From Amyloporia xantha (Eukaryota; Basidiomycota; Agaricomycetes; Polyporales; Adustoporiaceae): a stretch of 64,000 nucleotides of DNA. Every line of letters begins with the position of its first letter. Within the stretch, counting starts at the first letter, position 1. Below the pieces are notes generated by a model. The model ran no database searches. It was not told the origin of the DNA and worked only from the letters and a program-made list of their open reading frames with translations. Of this stretch, positions 43,532 to 56,296 are shown in pieces. The translations under genes and the position numbers were made by a program. Where the stretch lies: the NCBI GenBank assembly GCA_036971615.1, contig JAYKKR010000008.1, positions 186,001 through 250,000 of the forward strand, read 5' to 3'.

Positions 43532-46500
43532 ATGGCAGGACGATTCCTGAGGATTTTGAAGTGGTGTCTTCCATTATTGCCCCACAAGGTTCAATAATAT
43601 AAGATTTTCATTACAATTGGACCACTTGCCTCTGATTACTCTTCAGACACTGACTTTACAAACTCATAGAGACAATCTGATGGCTGTGAAAACTAATCCC
43701 AATAAGTGTAGCAATCTACTATATTAACTTTGCAAGCACATGGCAACAGTCATAGAAACAGACTGCAAAGATATTACAAAAATTGAAACTGGATCTTGAT
43801 ACAGGTGTATGTCAGTGAATATTGACAATCTCAATACAAACATTACAACATTTCCTAATGAAGTAAGTGAGTTCTGTCTGATGGAGTGTAAAAGTGATTT
43901 TTGACCCTAGCCTATTAGAAACTCTTGTAGTGTCATTAGAACACTTACTTACAAAATGAACATTCTCTATCAAATGAGCCTACTATCTATTTTTCACATT
44001 TTGTAATGATATTACAAACTCACTCTAATGAGAGTACAAAGTCATCCTAATGATTATATCAGCTTCCTCTTGACCATACAAACTTGCTTTTGAGATCATA
44101 CATATTCACTCTAACTGCAATGCAAACCTGCTCAGGCTATAACAATGCTATTTATTAATCAAATCTTACAACAGCCATATCTCAGTAAGTATTGAGAATT
44201 CCAATACAAGCATTACAACTTTTCCTAATGAAGTAAGTAGGTTCTATCTGATGGAATATAAAAGTGATTTTCCACACTAACCACATACAAACCTTTCTAA
44301 TGACATTACAACATTTACTTATCAAGTCAATCTTGCCTTTCAAATGGGACCATTATGTATTTCACCTATTTTGTAATGACATTACAAATTTGCTCTAATT
44401 GCCATTTGAAAGTCATATCAGACACCTTTGCATTCAAAGTCAGTGTAATGATCATACATATTTGCTCTAATGGCACTACAAACTCACTGGAATCACCACA
44501 CAAACTCATCATACTAAGCATACAAACTTATCCTAATTATCATTCAAATGTATTGTATTGACCCTACAAAGTCACCATAAGTATCATACAAACCTACACT
44601 AATCACCATTCAAACTGACTCTAATGATCATATAAAGTTACTCTAGTATCACTACAAGCTCACCCTAATCACCATAGAATCATATTGTATTGACTATACA
44701 AGTCACTCTAATGATCATATAAACTCAATGTAATCACCATACAAACTTACTCTAATCACCATACAAACTTACTCTAATACCCATATAAACTCACTCTAAT
44801 GCCCATACAAAGTGATCATAATGACCATACAAACTTACTCTAATAACCATACAAATCCATTCTAATCATCATACAAACTGACTCTAATTATCATAGAAAG
44901 TCATTCTAATCTCCATACAAACTTGCTCTAATCACTATACAAACTCACTCTAATCCACATACAAAGTTGCTCTAATGACCCTACAAACTATGTCTAATTA
45001 TCATACAAAGTCACTCCAATCACCATAGAAATGTATTGTACTGATACTACAAACTTGCTCTAATCACCATACAAATTCACTCTAACAATCATACAAACTC
45101 ACTACAATTATCATACAAACCTAGTTCAATCAGCATACAATGTTGCACTGATCACCATTCAAGTCATTCTAGGGGTCATACAAACCTGCTCTAAATACAG
45201 CATAAAGCTCTCTAAGGTCCTTACAAACATGCTCTAATGATATCCATATAGCAGCCTTACAATGAATCTATAAAGAACAGCTAAAGCCGTGGTTACAGGC
45301 TTGCGCTTGGAGCGCATTTTTGGGCGCCTAAAAAGTGGCTGACACTCGGAAAGGCAATGATCATTGAATAGCATATTCATTATGGCCTCAAATCCATAGA
45401 AATTTGAATGGGAGATAGATACACTATAGTCCAAGGTCTGTACCAACTTTCAGCCAATTTAATTAAGAAATGAAGCCACAGCAAAGTGCGCTTTTTCCAT
45501 TTCCGGCAATTCCGTGGGCGTCTACGGCGCATAGGGCGATCCACTGGAACGGATCGCCCTATGCGCACTTAGAATTTTCGCACTTTGGGGTCATGTGACC
45601 GCTTTTTCTGCTCTTGGGAGGCTCATGCTGGGCTCATTCTGGGCTCAAAAAATGCACAAAAGTCACCTAAAATAAGGGAATGTCTTTCTCCTTCATTTGG
45701 AATCCCTGTCTCGCATTTTTCAAATCTCACATACAGCCATATTTCCGCATTTGGGCATGTTTGTATTGGCTCTACTGGCCAAGCAAAAATAGCAATAAAT
45801 CCAGGAAAATCAAGACCAATATGGACGTCACTGTGGCTACCTGCTGATGTAAGCATTTTCTCATGACTCACTATCTGACAGATCTGCTCTTTCCCTCTGA
45901 CGACAACCATCTCAAGTGCAGGTGAGCTTTACACAGCAAAAGTGAGTGCAGCCCTCTTCTGTGTACCTCTAAGCTCATTACAAACAGGCTCTAATGGTAT
46001 CTATAGAGAATGAAATCTATAAAGAATTGATAAAAGGCCTGTATTGGAGCGCGCTCTTGGGCGCTTAAAGGGCGCCTAAAGCTCGAAAAGGCAATGATCG
46101 TTGAATAGCATATTCGTTATGGCCTCAAATCCTTAGATCTTTGAATGGGAGATGGATACACAATAGTCCAAGGTGTGTACCAATTTTCAGCCAATTTAAT
46201 TAAGAATTGAAGCCACAGAAAAGTGCGCTTTTTTCCATTTCCGGCAATTCCCGTGGGCGTCTACGGCGCATAGGGCGATCCACTGGAACGGATCGCCCTA
46301 TGCGCACTTAGAATTTTCGCACTTTGGGGTCATGTGACCGCTTTTTCTGCTCTTGGGAGGCTCATGCTGGGCTCATTCTGGGCTCAAAAAATGCGTGAAA
46401 ATCACCTATAATAAGGGAATGTCTCTCTCCTTCATATGGAATCCCTATCTGACATTTTTCACATCTCACATACAGCCATATTTCCGCATTTGGGCAAGTG

Positions 46501-47032
46501 TATATGGGGTCTATATGCTATAGATAAATAGTAACAAATCTCAAAAAATAGGAGACAGCCTTTCGACAGCCATGGCTACCCCCTGATGTAAGCATTTCCT
46601 TATATGGCAATATTTGAATGTGGTCAATCCAACAGTATACCCACTTCAAAGGCCAGTAGGCCGCTGATCTGTCACATGTCCAAGGATAAGCGCACGTGAT
46701 TAGGCACATGATCTAATCATGTGACATACCATACAAGGACATAGATAAGATATGGGCTGGATCTTATCTCATCAATGTTGGGGGTTGTTTGTACAAGTCG
46801 CGTCGTGCTGGCAGGTTTGTATTGAACTTTGTAATGGGTAACAAACTTTTGTATTGAGACTACAAGGGACCTTACAACAGCGGTAACAAAAGCCTGACCC
46901 TAACCCCAGGATCTTGGGCGCTTACAATACAAATTTTGTATTGAATTGGGTTCCCACGCTTAGGGCGCAAAAGTTGGTGTCGCGACTTTTGCTCACCAGA
47001 GAAACGCTTCCTTCGTACCTCAGGAATCGTAA
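43510..47032 (+). mobile_element. Element L copy B (3523 bp), inserted in the Helitron
   Basis: It begins CTTGGTGGGAGCGGGCC after CTCTGAA and ends CAGGAATCGTAA before TATGAAGATG. The other Helitron copy (23605/23606) reads CTCTGAATATGAAGATG without interruption, which gives an occupied/empty pair. The 13-bp repeat ACGATTCCTGAGG at 43540-43552 recurs inverted at 47018-47030. The copy is longer because its right-centre block is present twice (about 45280-45770 and 46020-46500), each with the 40-nt hairpin. It is more diverged from copies A, C and D than those are from each other. Confidence 0.85.
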
Positions 47033-48297
47033 TATGAAGATGTAAGGCTTGCAGCGATTGCTGAAGACTCAGAAAGCAGCCAAAGGCCTAAGTCGAGCTG
47101 TGTCAAGGATAGAGGCCTACAGCTTGACTCAGGAGCAAAGTACATGTGCACTTACATAAGGATAGATGTCTCACGCTTATGGCGCACTCTACAGAGTCCA
47201 TTGAACGAAATAAACGAATGAAAAGAAACTGGGCAAACCACACTCAATACCAAGGAATGCCTGTGAGGATGAAGACCAACGAGGCAACAGAGTGCTGTGT
47301 AACAAATGGTGCAGAGGGTGTGGTTGCAGGGTGGACAGCCAGACCCATTGATGATAACAAGATGGCTTTGGACACCTTGTTTGTGAAACTGACATGTCCA
47401 CCCACTCCAATCAAGCTGGAGGGTCTTCCAGAGAATGTCATTCCAATGTCACACCAGCCCCTGAAGATCACATGCAAGATGCCCAACGACAAGACCCTGA
47501 CCATTCTGCGAGACCAAGTGGCTGTTATTCCCAACTTTGCCATGACTGACTTTGGATCCCAGGGGCGAACACGACATGACAATGTGTGTGATCTGCAGAA
47601 CTGCAAAAACCATCAGTCTATATACACATGTCTTTCCAGAGGATCCACATATGAAGGCACTATTATTGTGCAAGGATTTGACTCCAACAAGATGACAGGT
47701 GGAATATCAGGCTCTCTGCGGCAGGAGTTCCGTGAGCTGGAGATCCTGGATGAGATAACCCGATTACGCTATGAATGTCATCTGCCCAAAAAGGTGGAGG
47801 GTTCAACTAGAAACGCACTGATTTATTCATATCGCAAGGCAAAGGGAACACTGTAAAAGACAGTGCATTCTGCACTCAAATGGTCCAAGACAGATGTGTT
47901 TGATGTCAAAATCTGTGCTCTGCCAGTCTCCCAGTGTCTATTGCATCGTCTCAGTGCTTCTATGGCATGTTTCCATTGTTATCCTTCTATTGTATCTGTT
48001 CTAGGACTTTCTAGCTCGTTCTAGGCTTATGCCACTCACTCCATTGTATTGGTGCCACAGTGGCACAATGCACACTTTGAGTGGCAGTGGCACAATAGAC
48101 CTTCTGTCCATTGTGCCACTCCCCATTGTTCCACTTCCATTGTGCCACCCTCTATTGTTCTCTATCATATATATAGGCCCTAGAGTCCTCAGCCTGGTCC
48201 CCACCAGTTGCTTACTTTGGACTCTAGCCCACTTGTGGCTCTCTCAGTCCCTTAGTGCTGCGCCTTCGCTGTTAGCTGCGCCTTAGCCATTTGACAG
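47033..48297 (+). mobile_element. Helitron derivative, 3' part
   Basis: Continuation of the 40.4-43.5 kb Helitron after the element L insertion. It is nearly identical to the minus-strand copy at 23605-22371. It ends at CCATTTGACA, beyond which the other copy continues into the peptidase but this one passes into reversed gene Z sequence. The shared word TTGACA at the join suggests a microhomology breakpoint. Confidence 0.7.
47146..47856 (+). CDS. Helitron helicase C-terminal fragment, second copy
   Basis: The frame carries the same motif V (FGSQGRTRHDN) and motif VI (YTCLSRGST) as 22782-23420 and ends at TAA 47856. Residues upstream of MKRNWANHTQ (47218) come from spacer shared with the other copy, so the first ATG at 47146 is probably not biological. 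Helicase motifs I-III are missing. Confidence 0.7.
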   Translation: MHLHKDRCLTLMAHSTESIERNKRMKRNWANHTQYQGMPVRMKTNEATECCVTNGAEGVVAGWTARPIDDNKMALDTLFVKLTCPPTPIKLEGLPENVIPMSHQPLKITCKMPNDKTLTILRDQVAVIPNFAMTDFGSQGRTRHDNVCDLQNCKNHQSIYTCLSRGSTYEGTIIVQGFDSNKMTGGISGSLRQEFRELEILDEITRLRYECHLPKKVEGSTRNALIYSYRKAKGTL

Positions 48298-48653
48298 GAC
48301 TAGGCCTGTCTCTGTGAACACATATAAGCAAAAACCATAAGCGCAATATAGCTGCACCTACTCCATTCCGTCTTCCGAGGATGACATGCTACCCGTGAAC
48401 ACAGGAGCTAAAATCTTTTTGGAGGAGGGGCTCGGGAAGATTGTGCTTTTGCCCTTCTTGACAGGAGACGAAGATGCAGATTTCCTAGGGCAATGAAGTC
48501 AACACAAGATTGACCTTATCAGACGACAAAGCAATACTCACTTCTTGGGTGTCGCCATCTCAATCTCAGCAAGCTTTCCCTGCAGAGTGTGAAGTTCTCC
48601 TTGCAACAACTTGAACTTCTTCCACTCCGGTGACTCACTACAAACAGGATAAA
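48298..48653 (-). pseudogene. Gene Z fragment, reversed
   Basis: The complement of 48298-48495 matches gene Z at about 38590-38775 (FPSPSSKK, MSSSEDGME blocks). 48500-48640 encodes on the minus strand EWKKFKLLQGELHTLQGKLA followed by EIEMATPKK, a coiled-coil-like exon not seen in the full gene Z. A related paralogue was therefore the source. Cut on the right by element L at 48654. Confidence 0.55.
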
Positions 48654-49745
48654 CTTGGTGGGAGCGGGCCAATAAATGGCAGGACGATTCCTGAGGATTT
48701 TGAAGTGCTGTCTTCCATTATTGCCCCACAAGGTTCAATAATATAAGATTTTCATTACAATTGGATCACTTGCCTCTGATTACTCTTCAGACATTGACTC
48801 TACAAACTTATAGAGACAATCTGATGGCTGTGAAAACTAATCCCAGTAAGTGTACCAACCTACTATATTAACTTTACAAGCACATGGCAACAGTCATAGA
48901 AACAGACTGCAAAGATATTACAAAAATTGAAACTGGATCTTGATACAGGTGTATGTCAGTGAATATTGAGAATCTCAACACAAACATTACAACATTTCCT
49001 AATGAAGTAAGTGAGTTCTGTATGATGGAGTGTAAAAGCAATTTTTGACCCTAACCCATTAGAAACTCTTGTAGTGTCATTAGAACACTTACTTACAAAG
49101 TGAACATTCTCTATCAAATGAGCCTACTATGTATTTTTCACATTTTGTAATGACATTCCAAACTCACTCTAATGAGAGTACGAAGTCATCCTCATGATTA
49201 CATCAGCTTGCTCTTCACCATACAAACTTGCTTTTGAGATCATACATATTCACTCTAACTGCAATGCAAACCTGCTCAGGCTATAACAATGCTATTTATC
49301 AACCAAATCTTACAACAGCCATATCTCAGTAAGTATTGAGAATTCCAATACAAACATTACAACTTTTCCTAATGAAGTAAGTAGGTTCTATCTGATGGAA
49401 TATAAAAGTGATTTTCCACACTAACCACATACAAACCTTTCTAATGACATTACAACATTTACTTATCAAGTCAATCTTGCCTTTCAAATGGGACCATTAT
49501 GTATTTCACCTATTTTGTAATGACATTACAAATTTGCTCTAATTGCCATTTGAAAGTCATATCAGACACCTTTGCATTCAAAGTCAGTGTAATGATCATA
49601 CATATTTGCTCTAATGGCACTACAAACTCACTGGAATCACCACACAAACTCATCATACTAAGCATACAAACTTATCCTAATTATCATTCAAATGTATTGT
49701 ATTGACCCTACAAAGTCACCATAAGTATCATACAAACCTACACTA
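48654..49745 (+). mobile_element. Element L copy E, truncated
   Basis: It starts CTTGGTGGGAGCGGGCC after A and matches the left ~1090 bp of the other copies. It breaks off at ACCTACACTA, where retrotransposon DNA begins at 49746. The hairpin block and right end are absent. Confidence 0.8.
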
Positions 49746-50160
49746 TTCGGGCTTGACACACTTCGGGGCACCTATCTAGTTTGAACGAGCCACTCTCCCA
49801 ATCAATATCAGGATTATGCTCGCGAAGCCAATCGAGCCCGATTATAACATCTTCAGGCCCGATGTCCATTACCATAAATACCATCTTCTCAATATGGTCT
49901 CCTATCTGCATCTGTAGCACGGCTACATCCGTGATGCTTCCATTTTTGTTGAGCGATCCGTCGATATTATATAGCAGAATGGGGCGCCCCAACTTCCGTG
50001 TTCGTACGTTATTCTCTTTAACAAACCGCTCGTGAATGAATTTCGTGGTGGCACCGCTGTCCACCATAGCGATTACGTCCTTCTGCTGTTTTTTGCCGAT
50101 TATCCGTACTGGAATATGAAAATGTTGGGAACCATGATTTATTTCATATACATGCACTGA
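49746..50160 (-). pseudogene. Ty3/gypsy retropepsin fragment, duplicated piece
   Basis: Essentially identical to 58818-59229. It keeps the aspartic-protease active-site region MVDSGATTKFI and the GLDWLREHNPDI strand, then is cut after the protease. Left boundary of the segmental duplication. Confidence 0.8.
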
Positions 50161-50179
50161 TTGTAGTACAGAAAATCAA

Positions 50180-53036
50180 CTTGGCGGGAGCGGGCCAATA
50201 AATGGCAGGACGATTCCTGAGGATTTTGAAGTGCTGTCTTCCATTATTGCCCCACAAGGTTCAATAATATAAGATTTTCATTACAATTGGATCACTTGCC
50301 TCTGATTACTCTTCAGACATTGACTCTACAAACTTATAGAGACAATCTGATGGCTGTGAAAACTAATCCCAGTAAGTGTACCAACCTACTATATTAACTT
50401 TACAAGCACATGGCAACAGTCATAGAAACAGACTGCAAAGATATTACAAAAATTGAAACTGGATCTTGATACAGGTGTATGTCAGTGAATATTGAGAATC
50501 TCAACACAAACATTACAACATTTCCTAATGAAGTAAGTGAGTTCTGTATGATGGAGTGTAAAAGCAATTTTTGACCCTAACCCATTAGAAACTCTTGTAG
50601 TGTCATTAGAACACTTACTTACAAAGTGAACATTCTCTATCAAATGAGCCTACTATGTATTTTTCACATTTTGTAATGACATTCCAAACTCACTCTAATG
50701 AGAGTACGAAGTCATCCTCATGATTACATCAGCTTGCTCTTCACCATACAAACTTGCTTTTGAGATCATACATATTCACTCTAACTGCAATGCAAACCTG
50801 CTCAGGCTATAACAATGCTATTTATCAACCAAATCTTACAACAGCCATATCTCAGTAAGTATTGAGAATTCCAATACAAACATTACAACTTTTCCTAATG
50901 AAGTAAGTAGGTTCTATCTGATGGAATATAAAAGTGATTTTCCACACTAACCACATACAAACCTTTCTAATGTCATTAGAACATTTACTTATCAAGTCAA
51001 TCTTGCCTTTCAAATGGGGCCATTATGTATTTCACCCACTTTTTAATGACATTACAAATTTGCTCTAATTACCATTTGAAAGTCATATCAGACACCTTTG
51101 CATTCAAAGTCAGTGTACTGACCATACATATTTGCTCTAATGGCACTACAAACTCACTAGAATCACCACACAAACTCATCATACTAACCATACAAACTTA
51201 TCCTAATTATCATTCAAATGTATTGTATTGACCCTACAAAGTCACCATAAGTATCATACAAACCTACACTAATCACCATTGAATCTGACTCTAATGATCA
51301 TATAAAGTTACTCTAGTTCACCCTAATCACTATAGAATCATATTGTATTGACTATACAAGTCATTCTAATGATCATATAAACTCTATGTAATCATCATAC
51401 AAACTTATTCTAATGACCATATAAACTCACTATAATTACCATACAAACTTACTCTAGTCAACATACAAACTTACTCTAATCCCCATACAAAGTGATTGTA
51501 ATGACCATACAAACTTACTCTAATAACCATACAAACTCACTCTAATGACCTTACAAAGTCATTGTAATGACCATACAAACTTACTCTAATAACCATACAA
51601 ATCCATTCTAATCATCATACAAACTGACTCTAATTATCATAGAAAGTCATTCTAATCTCCATACAAAGGCACTCCAACCACCATACAAACTTGCTCTAAT
51701 CACTATACAAACTCACTCTAATCCATATACAAAGTTGCTCTAATGACCCTACAAACTAAGTCTAATTATCATACAAACTCACTCACCCTAGAAACACATT
51801 GTATTGACATTACCAACTTGCTCTAATCACCATACAAATCTACTCTAATGATCATACAAACTCACTACAATTATCATACAAACCTAGTTCAATCAGCATA
51901 CAATGTCGCACTGATCACCATTCAAGTTATTCTAGGGGCATACTAACCTGCTGTGAATACAGCGCAAAGCTCTCTAAGGTCCTTACAAACATGCTCCAAT
52001 GATATCTATATAGCAGGCTTACAATGAAGTCTATAAAGAACAGATAAAGCCGTGTTTACAGGCTTGCGCTTGGAGCACATTTTTGGGCGCCTAAAAAGTG
52101 GCTGACACTCAGAAAGGCAATGATCATTGAATAGCAGATTTGTTATGGCCTCAAATCTTTAGGAACTTGAATGGGAGATGGATACACCATAGTCCAAGGT
52201 CTGTTAAGAATTGAAGCCACAGGAAAGTGCGCTTTTTTCCATTTCTGGCAATTCCCGTGGGCGTCTACGGCGCATAGGGCGATCCACTGGAACGGATCGC
52301 CCTATGCGCACTTAGAATTTTCGCACTTTGGGGTCATGTGACCGCTTTTTCTGCTCTTGGGAGGCTCATGCTGGGCTCATTCTGGGCTCATAAAAGGTGC
52401 AAAAGTCACCTAAAATAAGGGAATGTCTTTCTCCTTCATTTGGAATCCCTAACTCGCATTTTTCAAATCTCACATACAGCCATATTTCTGCATTTGGGCA
52501 AGTGTATATGGGGTCTATATGCTATAGATAAATAGTAACAAATCTCAAAAAATAGGAGACAGCCTTTCGACAGCCATGGCTACCCCCTGATGTAAGCATT
52601 TCCTTATATGGCAATATTTGAATGTGGTCAATCCAACAGTATACACACTTCCAAGGCCAGTAGGCCGCTGATCTGTCACATGTCCAAGGATAAGCACACA
52701 TGATTAGACACATGATCTAATCATGTGACATACCATACAAGGACATAGATAAGATATGGGCTGGATCTTATCTCATCAATGTTGGGGGTTGTTTGTACAA
52801 GTCGCGTCGTGCTGGCAGGTTTGTATTGAACTTTGTAATGGGTAACAAACTTTTGTATTGAGACTACAAGTGACCTTACAACAGCGGTAACAAAAGCCTG
52901 ACCCTAACCCCAGGATCTTGGGCGCTTACAATACAAATTTTGTATTGAATTGGGTTCCCACGCTTAGGGCGCAAAAGTTGGTGTCACGACTTTTGCTCAC
53001 CAGAGAAACGCTTCCTTCGTACCTCAGGAATCGTAA
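50180..53036 (+). mobile_element. Element L copy C (2857 bp)
   Basis: CTTGGCGGGAGCGGGCC start after ATCAA; end TCGTAA before TTACTCGCC. Flanks A and T. The start has C in place of T at its sixth base, shared with copy D. It joins retrotransposon protease sequence on the left to gene Z sequence on the right. Confidence 0.85.
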
Positions 53037-54398
53037 TTACTCGCCAAGCACAATCATCTTTTTCAACACTGACGTGATCTGACAATGGATCTTCAACTTA
53101 TCAACATGACGCTCCCTCTCATCTTCAACTTATCAACATGACGCTCCCTCTCATCTTCGCTGGTCTCCACTAAAGCATCATCACTATCAGGATGCGGTGT
53201 ACTGCTGGCGATGAGCTCAGACAGCAATGTGCCTTATGACACAGACTTATGCTGCACGTTGCTTCTTCTTGGGTGATGCACTACATGTCAATGAGTCGGT
53301 AAAGCTTCTACATATATACATGACTTGACTTACTTGTCACTCTCCTCCTCGTCGCTCGAGACACTGAGTTGACTTTAGCAGATGCAAACATAACAGGACA
53401 AGAACTCACAATTTAAACTGCTTGCGGGGTGTCTTGGAGATGCCATGTCGAGATTTGCTACAACCTGCATGAGTGATAGCTGGCACAAACAAATAAGATA
53501 CACATACGAGGGAGAAGGTGTCTTGGGAGTCGGCAGCGCTGTCAGAGTTTCCTTTTTCTAAGCAATCATATCAGCATAGCCACACATGATTCAACACATG
53601 AATATACTCACTTTTTCTTAGGCGTCTCAGTAAGTTCAGGTTCCTCAATGACAGCAGCCTCGTCGCTATAAGCATGTTAGAAATAAAACCAAGAAAAGCA
53701 CTTCAACACATACCTTTCAAGATCGCTTGGGTCTCGATCAGAGCTGGCAAATGGATCAGATCAACATCAAAACAATATCAAGAGGACAGTGAAGTGACAC
53801 ACAATGGATTGCCAGCATCGTCTTCAGATGGCATGTCTACATCCTCCTCAACCCTATGCAAAATCAGTGATTGTGATGTGAACAACAAGATAATAATTAC
53901 TTTTGACTTGCACGCCCTTTCGCAGCAAGCACTTGACTAGAATGTGCTATAAGCATATATATCAAAGCGGCAAAACCAAACATACCTTGTGCCAAACACA
54001 TCGCTATTGCAATACCATTATCAGCACAAAATAAGGACAATAGATTTCAACATGCATACTCATCGTTCTTTTTGCTCCTATGTAACATATAATGAGAAAC
54101 AAGATAACAACAATCCAAGTCCTTCTTACCTTTTGATACGGTCAGATGTGTATTCCCTGTGACGTACAGTATTAGAGCAAGCATACAATGCCAATAACAA
54201 ATAGGATTACTTACTCGGCCTCACTGTCAGATATACTCTCAGCTGAGATTGCTTTGCGACCACGACCACGACCACGACCTCTGAAACAAGAGACATGGTC
54301 AGGACATGGACCAGATGTTCAGATAGAACAGAGTCATACCGGCCAGGCGTCCCGCGGTTTGAGGTTCCCCGGCCACGAGCTCGAGCGCGTGGTGCCAT
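53037..54398 (-). pseudogene. Gene Z copy 1, 3'-truncated
   Basis: From the ATG at 54398 (MAPRARARGRGTSNRGTPGR, frame intact in exon 1) the small-exon region of gene Z is present in the same order down to the SPKKKQRA exon near 53260. Beyond that it continues with an acidic stretch (LLSELIASSTPHPDSDDALV, ETSEDERERH) absent from the full copy, including a 32-bp direct duplication at about 53090-53155, and is cut by element L at 53036. The conserved C-terminal domain is missing. Confidence 0.65.
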
Positions 54399-55533
54399 CT
54401 GGGAGAGGAAGAATGATAGAGAGCGGATGGACGTCTCTGGAGAAGATGGGCTTGCGACGGGGTGGCTTTTATCTGGGTTTGACTCGGAAGAGATAGGAAT
54501 CCAGACACCGAAGAGTTACGGAAGAAAGGCACTGGGGTCATGTTCCATTTGTGTGAAAAAAGAATTGTGTGATACGAAGGCGATCACCCATTATGGCAAA
54601 TTGGTAAGCGCGGGCATTACTTTTGGCCACCACTGTATATGGTATAAATGAAAGTCGTAGACCATCACTCCAGTGATATGAGAAAATTTGTTTGAGCATC
54701 ATAGCTCGCTTACTTAAGTCAGAAAACACAAAATATGTTTTCAAACGCGGTGCGTATGAAAATTATTTTGGCTGAAAATGGATATACAGCATCTGTATTG
54801 CTCCATATTGGCTGGGTGATCAGCAAAAAGGCTTACAAGCCCAGGATTACAAGCATACAAGCATACAAGGCCAATATGTGAAATCCATGTTTACTTGTAC
54901 CTGTCAATCCCATTTTTTGCATTTTATTGATATATAACAAGCATACATCCAATACAATATTTTATTAGCCTGCACCAATACAATTTTCATTACAATATTT
55001 GAATAACCCCATTTGTAAGCATTCTAATGGTATATAACAGTGGCATTCAATACAAGCTTCTATCAGCCTGAATGGATACAATTTTCATTACAATATTTGA
55101 ATAGCCCCATTTGTAAGCATTCTAATGGTATACAATAGTAATATGTTTCATTAGAATCCATTACAAGCAGCAGATTCTAATAGCCACCATTACAAGCATC
55201 AAAATGAGCCCATACATGCCCACCTTCCTTATTTGGATGCTTACATACCGGCTGAGTTTGAATTATACACATCTGCTATAGATTTAATGTATATTTCCGC
55301 TTTCGGCCTGATTTATAAGCCATATGACACCAGCTACTGTCACACTACACCTGCCCTATTTGGCCTCTAGCACCTGATGCACCAACAGCCAGGCCAATGC
55401 GCTGCCTGGTGCATAACCGCGTTTGGGCCTACCCAACATGTTGGTGCATCAGGTCTACATAAGTTAGTGCTTTCATGGGAAAGAAACTGAGGTGAGTCAT
55501 TAAACCGACAACCTTATAGTCCCAACACTGACA
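54399..55533. repeat. Gene Z upstream region and AT-rich tandem repeat
   Basis: 54399-54545 corresponds to the gene Z 5' flank at 37223-37370. 54635-54770 is a diverged ATGAAAGTCGTAGA repeat. 54940-55210 holds two to three units of about 98 bp containing ATTTTCATTACAATATTTGA and ATTTGTAAGCATTCTAATGG. Confidence 0.5.
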
Positions 55534-56296
55534 TTGTGTTGTTATGAGGTTGCTGCTGGGCGCGTCTTCAAGATTGTTACTCCAAGTCGAACTGTCTCGA
55601 CGTCCAACGACGCTGTCGCCCTTATAGAGCCGTTCAATATTTCTGATGAATTGGATGCTCAATATAGCATGCCTGTGCTGACTCTGCAGCAGCCTGACTC
55701 TGTAGCCATTGTACCCTCTCTGGTACGTGTTGACTGTCTGTCATGTCTGTATGATCTCCATACTTACTCACATCCAGAATGTCTTGTTCAACTTCAATGC
55801 CCAACACGATTGCCAATCAAGCGGCTGCTCAATGACAGGTGAACGGCCTGTTCGACAGGAACGACACAACACGATGCGTACCCGACAGATCATTGAACAT
55901 GTCCCGATGGCGCGGTACCTTGTCAATATGCACACACTGCACAACGGAGCTCTGATCCGGCAGACACTCCCATGCAACCTCACTGAACTGAAGTACTACT
56001 TTCAGCATCGTCTTCTCAAGCACAATGAGATTTCCGCTGCGCTACGCATCAGCGGCCCTCTCAAACGAGCTCAGACGCAAGCTAAAGCAGCAGAGACTCG
56101 TGCTCGAAACAAGGCAGCAAAGGAGAAGCCACCGCACACGAGTAGCAGTGGCTCAATGCACCCGGGCCATACTTCTCATATTGATATGAAGAACTCTGCG
56201 TTGTCATCAACAGACACCGTAAACCCACCGAAGGTATTCACTCGCATCATTGACACAATTGATGCACACTCATTCTTCTACTTTTTCTACCTTTAG
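55534..56296 (+). CDS. Gene W: orphan agaric protein, 3' part
   Basis: Two exons, from about 55534 to 55722 and 55778 to 56296, joined over a 55-nt GTACGT..CCAG intron. The product contains ALIEPFNISDELDAQYSMPV, LNVLFNFNAQHDCQSSGC, HVPMARYLVNMHTLHNGALI and YYFQHRLLKHNEISAALR. A basic Ala/Lys tail (AETRARNKAAKEKPP) and TAG at 56294 follow. I recognise this C-terminal block as a recurrent domain of orphan proteins in mushroom-forming fungi, but know no function. The real N-terminus is missing or lies upstream without a clear exon. Confidence 0.55.

Larger units (their letters stand above)
49746..54936. repeat. Segmental duplication, copy 1 (at least 5.2 kb)
   Basis: This segment matches 58818-64000 with only scattered differences and small indels; the offset drifts from 9072 to about 9063. 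It contains the retropepsin fragment, element L copy C, a gene Z copy and AT-rich repeat. The left join (element L copy E to protease) is new, while at 58818 the retrotransposon frame is continuous, so 58818 onward is nearer the source arrangement. The right limit is unknown because copy 2 leaves the window. Confidence 0.85.

Noticed and set aside
43510..47032. Calling element L a canonical Helitron
   Set aside because: Neither strand has a 5' TC with a 3' CTRR end and upstream terminal hairpin. Only the A^T target and lack of duplication agree.
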